64,000 nucleotides of DNA, taken from assembly GCA_031216915.1 (NCBI GenBank), contig CM062296.1, forward strand, positions 59,146,584-59,210,583, written 5' to 3'. Numbering within the stretch: position 1 is the stretch's first letter; each line of letters begins with the position of its first letter. A program made the translations under genes and the position numbers. Origin of the DNA: Pictodentalium vernedei (lineage: Eukaryota > Mollusca > Scaphopoda > Dentaliida > Dentaliidae). Under the pieces are notes generated by a model. That model did no database searches, was not told the origin of the DNA, and was given only the letters and a program-made list of their open reading frames with translations. Below are positions 44,895 to 54,769 of this stretch, piece after piece.

Positions 44895-45199
44895 CAGTTA
44901 AAACTAGAAGTCATGTCATGAACTGTGTGCCTAAGTGGGCTTAATTGCAAGTAGCAGTTGCGCGCCATTGCCATATCGAATGGAATCCAATGCACGGCAG
45001 GTTCTCCTGGTTACCCATAGCAAACACAGGCAATGTTTCTGCCAATGGACCTCCGGGCTACTCGGAGGTCCATTGGCTGAAACATTGCTTATACACAGGC
45101 CATGTATGATAGCCTTACTATGGCCAGAACGCGTAGATTAAAGCGCAGATTGACGTGCTATTGGTGCGAATGTCATGACAGGGGTTCTAGTTTTAACTG
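44895..45199 (+). mobile_element. TA-flanked MITE family A, intact copy 5
   Basis: 305 bases between TA (44893-44894, 45200-45201), ends CAGTTAAAACTAGAAGTCAT and ggttctagttttaactg. Central hairpin (atggacctccgggctactcg gaggtccat). Confidence 0.9.
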
Positions 45200-45292
45200 T
45201 ACTTGCAAGTGGGTTTCCGAGAAGGTGTATGTAATTCGAGACCTCGTGTCTGTGCATATATCCGTGAGGCCGTTAGGACGAGTCATTATATA

Positions 45293-45840
45293 CTAGCGGA
45301 CAAAAAAAGAAACGCAAGTTTGTTTTTGTTGTAAATATTTCAAATGTGTTTTGGATAATTATTATTCCATTGTTTGGATTTTGATCTTCTTTTAATTGAC
45401 GAGTTTCGTTGTCTTAACACAGACGCCGTTTGCATGGATAACGTACACACGTGGGTACTCTACGTCATTTCCAGAGCAAAGTCAATAGCGGGTGTGCCCA
45501 CCCTGGCTTCAGTCACTGTTCTAACTCTCTTTACTATTGACCCCATCAAAAGTTGTTTATGGTCCTTTGTGGGATGTTATTCCACTCCTGAAGAAGAGCC
45601 TACGTGAGCTGAGCGACGTTGCTTGGGATATTCATGAGCTTCCTGGCCAGCCTGTCCAACTCGTCCCACAAATGCTCGATCGGGAAAAATTCTGGACTGT
45701 GGGGTGGCCAAGAACTGAGGCATTGTTTTGCTTGAGGAAGTTTTTATCATGATGCAGCCTAAGGTTTCGCAAATCGATAGGTGGAAGGTCGTGAGATATG
45801 AGGACCTGATCCATAAACATCTTTTTCTTTTTTTTTTGGT
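45293..45840 (-). pseudogene. Tc1/mariner fragment (third element)
   Basis: Left end tactagcggacaaaaaaaga aacgc is a typical mariner terminal repeat. Minus-strand coding remains include FPIEHLWDELDRLARKLMN and LLQEWNNIPQRTINNF, the C-terminal catalytic block of a Tc1-type transposase. Only the 3' third is present. Confidence 0.75.
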
Positions 45841-45857
45841 TTCGCGGATTCTATCAT

Positions 45858-46300
45858 TTGGGACAGCGTGAAAAGATGGTCAGTGACTCTCCCAAGAAAC
45901 CCTTCTCCTCAATCACCTCCTCTAAATCTCCCATACAGGACTTTACAGAATACTTTTCCAATGTTGCTACTGATAGAGATCCCTCGATAATTATCCAAAC
46001 CGTCTTTTTCCCCCTTTTTGTGAATAAATGTCATTTTACTTCCTCTCCGCTCATTTGGGGCCTCTTGTTTTTCTATGGCTACATTGAATAGGGCAGTTAG
46101 GCTTTCCAAGAGTTCCTCTTCCCCTTTTTTGATAAACTCGTTAGGAATTTTATCCACACCTTCCACTTTTCCATCCCTTAATTTTGAGATCACCTTTCGC
46201 ACCTCTTCCGTTTTAATTTCGCTGCACACGAAGTTCGATAGATTTTCCTCGCCCTGGTTCGGACACTCCGGTGGGTTCCCCATGCCCCGTCGCTTATCGT
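45858..46300 (-). pseudogene. Non-LTR RT fragment (element G-like)
   Basis: Minus-strand frame 45909-46283 holds the start of an RT: IKTEEVRKVISKLRDGKVEG, VDKIPNEFIKKGEEELLESL, KMTFIHKKGEKDGLDNYRGI, SNIGKVFCKVLYGR. A further frame gives VTDHLFTLSQMIESA. NYRGIS is RT motif 1. The style differs from elements A-E and may be the family of the endonuclease at 61.3-62.8 kb. Catalytic FxDD region absent. Confidence 0.75.
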
Positions 46301-47114
46301 TTACCTTTTCCCAGTGCTTGACTAGTTCTGATGCGATTTGATCTTGATCGTCTGTAACTCTGTCATCTACTTAGATAGATATTTTGTATTCATAGTGTGC
46401 AAGAGACATTTACAGTACAGTACAAATACGGTACGTAATGAATACTTCAGAAATAAAGGCGAACATACTGCAGGTGATAACATAGCGAGATTGGCAGTCT
46501 ACCTGGCATCCCCTCTTCGAAGAAAAAAAACTCTTATGCATACAGTCTGCGAGAACGAAAAAAAAGGCTACAATTTGTACATATTTCCAATCAGCTGAAA
46601 ACCGAATCCAAAAGAGAAGAAAAGAATCAATTGGTACTCTTTCTAAATTTTCAGTTTATGTTGTAAATTTGTTTGGGTCTGTCCGACACTACTGTCCCAC
46701 ACGGGCTTGATGGTTCACAGTCAGAATTATTAGACCTGCATGCCCACTCCACCCCATCATTAATGAACGACAATTTCAACTCTTTGGTTAGCCGCTAATT
46801 TGTCGCAGTCATAGCAATAAGACAACTGGCAACGGATATATCGTTACAAAATATCATTGTTAAGTGGGTGTTGACAGGTGTTCGAATGTGCAGACTTGAG
46901 CAGCAGGACTGAACTAGACGGGGTTCCCAGATTACGTGCAGAGCGCGACCACCATTGCACACGGGTATTAATTGACGTAATGAATACAGTTGGAACCGGG
47001 ATGTAGAATTAACTAACAAAATTAAAATAATTACGAAACAGTCAGGACAATACGGATTATTACAATGAACATCAGTAAAATATGAAGACAGGAAGTTTGA
47101 CGTCAGAGTTTTTT
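46301..47114. other. Non-coding, nothing recognised
   Basis: No family features in the short frames on either strand. Confidence 0.3.
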
Positions 47115-47118
47115 TTAA

Positions 47119-47362
47119 CCCTTTACCTAACATGAAAAGCAGACGACACTTGCAAAAGAAATTCTTGAATAACTAATTTTTTTCATTTTTTGTCTCAAAA
47201 ACATAGGTTATGACCCCTCGTTGGAACGAGCTCGACGAGCTCGTTCCAACGAGGGGTCATAACCTATGTTTTTGAGACAAAAAAAATAAAATATTTTGAA
47301 AATTAATTGGCGATTTTTGAGAATAGCGCTGGCCGGTTTTGGCGGTTACGTTGGGTAAAGGG
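47119..47362. mobile_element. Palindromic TTAA MITE, copy 3 (best preserved)
   Basis: 244 bases between exact TTAA duplications (47115-47118, 47363-47366). Ends CCCTTTACCTAAC and GTTGGGTAAAGGG. The centre is a perfect palindrome around cgttggaacgagctcgacga gctcgttccaacg with flanking ttttgtctcaaaaacatagg arms. CCC-starting ends and TTAA targets are typical of piggyBac. Confidence 0.85.
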
Positions 47363-47888
47363 TTAAAGAGCTTTGGATTACTAACATCAGGAATGGAACT
47401 GTCTAATGAATTTCAAATCCTCGGATATGTATATAACGGAAGGTTATCAATTGATTTGGGTCGGGTTTTTCCTACATATAGGAGACCGGATTGTCTGGTT
47501 GTCATGCCTAAGGGATTATCAGCTATAATGCTAAGTGTATTATTAAAGGATACCGGTAGTCTACCATTGCGCCAATCAAAGAAAAACAAGGAGGTTTGAA
47601 ATGTAAACATGTCATCGACCTTGAGATCTTGTCCTTTTTAAATAGGGGGTCGGTATGAGCATTATATCGTTTACTGTTGATTATATGCAGGGAACGCTTT
47701 TGTATGACCATTACTTTTATTATTGATCTTGCATTTCCCCAAACTTGAATTGCGCATGTCAAAGGGCTACGGATTAAAGCGTAATAGAGAGTTTTTAGTA
47801 ATTCGTGTGAAAGAATCTTTTTAACCTTATTAAGACTATAAGGTGCGCGGGCTAATTTAGAATAGATTTGAGATATGTGGGCATTATA

Positions 47889-48145
47889 CAATACGTGGAG
47901 AGTGTATTATCACTAAATCACCCGCAGAGTGGAGATTCCACCCGAGAAATAATTGCAAATTTGTTGCAAAGCATAACCAGCACCAGCAAAGTTTCAGCCA
48001 ACGGACCTCCCGGTTAAACCCGGAGGTCCATTGGATGAAACATTGCTTGTGTGTTTTATCGATATGTACAAAATTTGAAAGTTATAGCTTGGGTGATGAC
48101 TCCACTCCGCGGGTGATTTAGTTACAATCCACTCTCCACGTGCTG
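47889..48145. mobile_element. TA-flanked MITE family B, copy 1 (in retrotransposon C)
   Basis: 257 bases between TA (47887-47888, 48146-48147). Ends CAATACGTGGAGAGTGTATT and its near inverse. The centre carries the same hairpin as MITE family A (caacggacctcccggttaaa cccggaggtccattgg). The RT frame of C continues across it (FLGISIDEHLS to HISQIYSKLAR). Confidence 0.85.
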
Positions 48146-50384
48146 TAGGACAGGTGTTCATCGATGCTTATACCGAGAAAGTTTAGTGATTTTTCAGGTT
48201 TGGTGTCTCCAACGTTAGTTATCTTTTGGTTATTGATATAAATATCCAATCCTGAATGACCATTGTTGTTTCTTGTTTTGTTTATATTAAGTGTCATACA
48301 TTTGGTTTTATTGGCATTTAACAGTGGTTGATTGGTTGAGCCCCTTTCGAATATGTTTTGAAGTTCACTATTGAAATTCATCCTTAAAAGGACTTCGTTT
48401 GGACTAGAATCGTGTCCCGTCCTATCGTTGGCAAAACAGAGAAGATTTAACGAAGCTGCATTAGCAATGTCGTTGATATATAAAAGGAATAGGATTGGAC
48501 CCAAGACTGACCCATGCGGAACACCACAGTTCACTACGACTGAGTCCGATTTGTGTTCATTGTACACCACATGATATTGAGATCTATCGGACAGGTAGCT
48601 TTTGAACCACTTATTAGTAAGTCCTCTGATACCAAATATTTCCAATTTTCCCCATAAAATATCATGATTAATGGTATCAAAGGCTTTTGACAAGTCTAGA
48701 AACACGGCTAGCGTATTATTTTTGTCTTGAGTATTGTTTTCTTACGCGACGCTACTTAGCAACTGAAGAACGGGGTGAATAGTACTGTAGTGTTTTCGAA
48801 GTCCGTATTGGTGAGGCTGTGGGATATTGAACCTGTCCAAAAAACTTGAAAGTCTAACGGACATCAGTTTTTCCATTACCTTAGAGAATACAGCTAGCAA
48901 GCTGATTGGTCAAAAATTTGTAAAACAATGGACATCACCGGATTTAAATACGGGTACAATTTTCGCTACTTTTACTTTATCTGGAACTGAGCCTTCACTA
49001 ACGGAAGTGTTGATAATATGTGCAAGCGAATCAGAAAAATCCCATTGCAGTCCATTGTCGATTTGGATTTTAATTTGTTGACAACAAAACTAACTTCTAG
49101 AGGACTTGTAGGTCTAAGTAAAGTTATTTGGAAAATTATTGCTCATGTAGTCTGTATATGCCTTGTTTGGCCTCTGATTTTTTTCAGATGTTGACTTTCC
49201 TACATTGGCGAAGAATTTATTGAATTCATTGGCTATTTTAAGCGGGGTATATATTTCAGCACTGTCAAGTGAGAAATATGACGGTAGCGTGTTAGTGCTT
49301 TTCTCTTTATTAATTGCTTCACTTAAGATTTGCCATGTTTTTGCATATTACTTTTATATTCCTGTAGTGTGTCTCTGTAATAGATAGCTTTACATTGCTT
49401 TTTGACTTGATTGAAAACTGGACAATATTTTTTATAGTTTAAAATATATTGATCGTTTGGGGATTTGAGTTTTTTATGGTAAAACTTCAATTTGTTGTTA
49501 TAGGATATGGCAAGTCCCTTGGTTATCCAGGGCTGCTTTTTAATAAGCTTCTTCTTTGGGCGAACGTTCTTCAAAGGAAACGCAGAGTGGTAAACATTCA
49601 TATAAATATTCAGGAATGTATCATATGCCATATTTGGAGAGGTGGACTGCATGACAGAAGAGAAATCATTTTGTGAGAAGAGTCTTTTGAATTCAGCAAT
49701 ACTTTAAGTGTTTATGATTCTTTTTGGAAATACATATTGGGTACTGGTTGTCTTGGAAGTTATTTCGGCATGAAAAATTCCAAAATGATCGGAGACGTCA
49801 GAAATAATTATACCAGAAAGGGTGTTGGGTGAGAGACTGTTAGAAAAGATATGATCAATAATAGTTACATAATGCCTAGTCACTCCCATTGGCTTTATAA
49901 TATGAGGCAAAACTCCTTCGCTGAACATGAGATTGACACATTCTTCTGTTTTTTTTGTGAGTAGATGTTTTCAACAGATCCAAATTGAAGTCGCCCATGA
50001 TGTACGCCTTTTTGTTTCTGCGTTTAAAATATCATTTATTTCATTTAGTTTAGATAGAAAGATATTTACATCGGCTTTGGATGAAGTATTCGGTCTATAA
50101 ATGACACCAACTATTTTATTACTATGGTTTTATTTAATTTCAACAAAGAGTGATTCGAGAATATGAGGGATAAAAACTGAGAGGTCTTTTCGCACTCTAT
50201 AGGCTAAACCCCTTTAATATACATTTCCACCCCTCCCCGACCGTCATCAGTCTGAGGCCTTGTGTTTTTAATAAGTGATTCATAACCCTCCAGACCATAA
50301 GAAATAATGCGAGGAATTTGAAATATTTCGGTAAGTCCGATAATATCGAATAACTTCTCGTCCGGTTGTAGATCGCATAACGTA

Positions 50385-50641
50385 CAGTATGTGGAGAGGG
50401 GATTGTGACTAAACACCTGCGCAGTGGAGTTATCACCCAAGCTATAACTTTCAAATTTTGTACATATCAACAAAAAAACACAAGCAGAGTTTCAGCCAAT
50501 GGACCTCCGGGTTTAACCCGGAGGTCCATTGGCTGAAACTTTGCTGGTGCTGGTTATGCTTTGCGACAAATTTGCAACTATTGCTCGGGTGGAACCTCCA
50601 CTCTGTGGGTGATTTAGTGATAATACACTCTCCATGTACTG
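50385..50641. mobile_element. TA-flanked MITE family B, copy 2 (in retrotransposon C)
   Basis: 257 bases between TA (50383-50384, 50642-50643). Ends CAGTATGTGGAGAGGGGATT and CTCTCCATGTACTG. Central hairpin (gccaatggacctccgggttt aacccggaggtccattggc). Interrupts the endonuclease frame of C. Confidence 0.88.
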
Positions 50642-50850
50642 TACTTTTGAGATAATCCCAGTGGGCTTTCAGACTTTGGCAATTGATGTGGAACAAGGAA
50701 AAATCAGAATCTATTTTACTAATAGTCGATCTGAAATCTTTAGGGAGAAAATAATTACATTCTTTCACGCAATCCGTGAAGGGGGATTCGTTAGAATGAG
50801 ACATCGAGCTTGTAAAGGTGGGTAAAATCGTACTCTGCACTTGTCTGAAC

Positions 50851-51545
50851 CTCGTCAAGTGTTACGCTATCCGCCATTGAAATCAGGAGATCCATCATAC
50901 ATCCCCACCGGACACCTGTGTGAGACAGACCTTATACCACGAAGTTGGATGAGACTTCTTTCAGTTGAAATTAACATTATACCTACAATTTTTCTCACAG
51001 ATTGCAGCAACAGTGGAATGAAATGCTAAGTGGCAATAAAACAAAGCAAACAAATGATGAAAAGAAAAAAAGATGAACATTTTAGAAATCATAATTCAAT
51101 GAGAGGGGAAGGGGGATTACATTCAGAAATATCATACAATGTCAATCAATTGTAATACCAGGTATTATTAGTTACCCCGTGTCTGATCACGTGGTGCGGG
51201 TTTTTGTAGGTAAAAACCCGTACCACGTGATCAGACACGGGGTAACGATTTTATCTATTGACTTTCCGTTTTAGAAGTACAATCTATTTCATGTGTGAAC
51301 ACACACAGCATGAGATCTTTTATCTTCCGTTGTTGAGCCATACAGGTTTCTGTGGAATTTTTGTGCAAAAGAGTTTTTGTGAAAATATGCCGATATGACT
51401 AGTATAAACAAATTATTGAATTTTTTTTTTCTTTTTTGTCTCAAAAACATAGCTTATGAACCCCACATTGGAGGGTACTCGACAAGCTTATTCCAATAAG
51501 GAGTCATGAGCTATATTTTGGAGATAAAAAATTAAAATATAATAC
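50851..51545. other. Non-coding with two hairpin remnants
   Basis: A near-perfect hairpin at 51170-51246 (gttaccccgtgtctgatcac / gtgatcagacacggggtaac). At 51421-51535 a decayed relative of the palindromic TTAA MITE (cttttttgtctcaaaaacat agcttatg) without clear ends. The part adjoining 50850 may be 5' UTR of retrotransposon C. Confidence 0.55.
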
Positions 51546-52980
51546 ATGTACACTGTAAAACTGGAATTACGCGTCTTCTACGGGGTATGGGCAATTTGTA
51601 GATTTCGGAACGAGGCTTCCACTGGGTATGGAAAATTTGTCAGTGGCTGGGCGGACGTATCGTGGGTTTCAATAAATATGGTCTCATACCACGTATCTAT
51701 CAACCAATCAAATCAAAAAATTCACTTTAGTCAACAGATAAAGTCAAAGTCTAGGTAGATAGGGAGACCAAGGAAATCGCATCTGGGAGGAAAGATATGC
51801 GTGCAGAAAAAGCAAAGCTGTGCGAAACACGGCTGGAAAGAGCCACGTGTTGGTAGATCTCTCCTGTCATGCCAGGGACAATATAAGTTATCTCGGGCAA
51901 CATCCAGGGTACATGGAGATTTAATACCTGGATGGCTGTTTTCAACCATGAGGCGCAAGCCGAATGGTTGAAAAGGAGACATCCGGGTATTAAATCTCCA
52001 TGTACCCTGGATGTTGCCCTAGATAACGATTTTGTCCCGCCTCCTAACACAGAAATAATGGGGAGATGTAAAATATGATCCCACATTAAGACTCAGGCGA
52101 TGAAGTTTAAACCCCACACTGAGCCCCAGGTTTTGAATTAAACAGCGAAACAATCGTCACAGCATAACTATAAATAGATCGAGTCTATTTCCGAATCGTT
52201 GTTTATAAACCAGGTCATACATGGAAAAGTTTTTCACTTTGGTGAATTTGAATTCGTTCAAAAAGTTTTGAAACCGTGTAAATTCAGCCTTCCAGAGTGT
52301 ATTGTATTTCCATGGAACAAGCTGCAGCATGTTAGATGTGCTGTGTTGTGTGTTTTATTCATGTCGTTGGGAGAATACTCAGAATAGTTGAAATATTCAC
52401 TTAAGTTAAAACGACGCTGGACATGGATGATGGAACAAGGAAGGTGACATTTTGAATTTCGGAAACGATGTCTCACAATTTCAGACTCCACTTGGGTTTA
52501 AACTTGAAGATTTTGAATTGGGCCGCAGTCATTGAATTTTGTAAGAGGTACGTGGAATTAATAGCATGCATTTCTACGCTGACCATCGGAAACCGCAAAA
52601 TAAATTATGAAGTGCGCCGAGATTTAATGCCATGGTAATGTTAATTTGTTGTTCTGCAATCGATGTGACCCAGTCGGGGTCAAAGGTTATTTTAAAGGGC
52701 GATGGAGCCGAAGGCTCCCGAGCGATCGCCGACGCCGAGCGACATCGTCCTTTATATTGTTTTCACTATTTTTTTTTATCGTAGGAAGTAGTTAACGAGA
52801 TGAGACTTCACGAGAATGACTCTGGCTGATTAAACTTTTAGGGATTTTTCCCAAAGGAACCGGGGACAAATGAGGTTACATTTTTTCAAGGATACTCGGA
52901 CGCGAGAACAAGTGATGGCTCTCCACCATTGCTTTCACCGTCATTGGGTCAAGGGACACTTAATATATTGGGTGTGTGTG
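51546..52980. other. Non-coding with a 55-base-arm hairpin at 51886-52027
   Basis: Arms start gttatctcgggcaacatcca gggtacatggagatttaata and are closed by the inverse ending at agataac; the loop region contains ttttcaaccat/atggttgaaaa. No gene. G-run at 52981-53006 ends the stretch. Confidence 0.6.
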
Positions 52981-53035
52981 TGGGGGGGGGGGGGGGGGGG
53001 GGGGGGCTAATGGGTCACTGATTGATTATGTCATA

Positions 53036-53745
53036 TGACGTCCATAGCAAGTAAATCACGTCCCTAGCAAAGGGCAAACTACTGGGCAAATTTTGACCAA
53101 TTTTGATACATGGACCCAACATGCATTGCAAACGAAAACAGACAGGTCACTGGTGTCGTCACGTGCCTTTCCTAGCAACCAGAGCGCCCCCTTAGCAACG
53201 GGCTAACTACTGGGTCTATTTGGACCAAATTCGGTATACGGACCCAGAATGCATTGCATATGAAAACGGTCAGATCAATGATGACGTCACGTAACTTCCC
53301 TAGCAACCATAGCGCCTCCTTAGCAACGGATTAACTACTAGGCCGATTTTGACCAAATTCGGTATACGGACCCAAAATGCATTGCAAATCAAAAGAGACA
53401 GATCAATGTTGACGTCACGTGACTTCCCTAGCAACCAGAGCGCCCCCTTAGCAACGGGCCAACTACTGGGCCGATTTGGACCAAATTCGGTATACGGACA
53501 CAAAATGCATTGCAAATTAAAACAGACAGATAAATGATGACGTCACGTGACTTTCCCAGCAATCAGAGCGCCCCCTTAGCAACGGGCTAACAGATCAAAG
53601 TTTATGTCTTGTGTCTTCTCTAGCAACGAGAGCTCCCCTTTGCAACGAGCTAACTACTGGGCCGATTTTGAACAAATTCGGTATACGGACCCAAAATGCA
53701 TTGCAAATAAAACAGGCAGGTCAATGTTGACGTCACGTCTTTATT
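53036..53745 (+). repeat. Satellite array, 128-bp unit, about 5.5 copies
   Basis: The block atgcattgca recurs at 53121, 53249, 53377 and 53505 with an exact 128-base spacing, then at 53696 after a rearranged unit. Each unit contains ctagcaaccagagcgccccc, actactgggccgattt, ttcggtatacggaccc and gatgacgtcacgtgac, the last including a CRE-like TGACGTCA. Confidence 0.9.
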
Positions 53746-54769
53746 CCCCAGATTTTTCCTCAACGTAATGTTTTACATGAAACTACATTTGTGATACTCA
53801 GTTTTATTATTTTAAAGATGGTCTTTTCAGTAAAACTGCATTGGCATATTATCATCGTCCTTTTTTGCACAGCACTGCTGTATTTTCTTGTTTTTATCAC
53901 CTGGGTGTTTCTCGAGTGACAAACGGGGAACAACGGCGCGCGCTCTTATCACCCACATGTTTGACGCAGGGGCACCGGAACGGCCCAAACATTGGCCCGA
54001 CCATAACACCCAGATCCCTGTTTTTTCGAATTGTTGCCATCGATTATGTGGGGGGAGAAAAAAAATGACAGTGCATGCAGTTCGTCTTTCGAGGAACATA
54101 ATATAACAAAATTCCCAGCCAAATTGACAAAAGGAAATTTGGCAGGGAATTTTGTCATATCATGTTCCTCGAAAGACGAACTTCACTGTGGAGGCCCCAA
54201 CAAAATGTGGGGACCCTGGGTGTTCGCCCAGTCTACCCATTCGTAAATCCGGCCCTGCCCACAGAAAATTTAAAAATGACATCTCTCACGCCAATTTTGG
54301 GGCTGCTTCTTTAGTGTTCCAACCGTTTCCGAAGCGGTTGGAATACTAAAGAAGTAGCCCCCCAAATCCTCTTATCTTACGTTAACTCGTCATTAATAGC
54401 CGCCATTGTGTGCCCAATATTAAAGAAACAAGACGATCTATGCGCGCACTATTTTCGGATATCCGCCAGAACAAAATTAAAAAATCATAGCCTAGTTATC
54501 TGATATGAATGACGTTCGGCTGAAGGTCGATCACAAAATTATCATGATCGGCAAATGTTTTGCCCAGACATTGGTCGGGGTGGTCGTGCGGCTCCAGCGC
54601 CCCTGTGAAGATAGCCGATACCGTGGCTATTTGTTTTGGTCACGTTGACCAATCAGAAGACGCGATGCATACTGATACAGGGACAAGTTTACTTCAACTA
54701 TCAACCAGAGCTGTCGCGAAAGCAATTTTCATTAACAGCTCGTCAAAATACATTTTGCTGGGAGCGATC
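53746..54769. other. Non-coding with two hairpins (54079-54183, 54291-54368)
   Basis: First hairpin: agttcgtctttcgaggaaca arms and an inner aaattccc(t)gcc/ggcagggaattt stem. Second: ggggctgcttctttagt / actaaagaagtagcccc with cgtttccgaagcg at the loop. No gene. Confidence 0.6.

Larger units (their letters stand above)
47367..50850 (-). pseudogene. Retrotransposon C, CR1/L2-like, endonuclease to C-terminus
   Basis: Minus-strand non-LTR element in many frames. Endonuclease: FSLFHINCQSLKAHWDYLK (about 50700), DIIGLTEIFQIPR and GRGGVEMYIK (50204-50350), MGDFNLDLLKTST (about 49970), IDHIFSNSLSPNTLSG and VSDHFGIFHAEI (49704-49928) with intact SDH. Linker 49323-49652 (KKLIKKQPWITKGLAISYNN). RT: FLDLSKAFDTINHDILWGKL, NCGVPHGSVLGPILFLLYIN, and LLCFANDRTG (48118-48705) where FADD has become FAND. 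C-terminal arm 47413-47891 (KILSHELLKTLYYALIRS, TRQSGLLYVGKTRP). Two MITE-B copies interrupt it. Confidence 0.85.

Noticed and set aside
24385..54368. CRISPR-like or tRNA-like structures among the hairpins.
   Set aside because: No regularly spaced short repeats with unique spacers, and none of the stems folds as a tRNA cloverleaf with the conserved box sequences.
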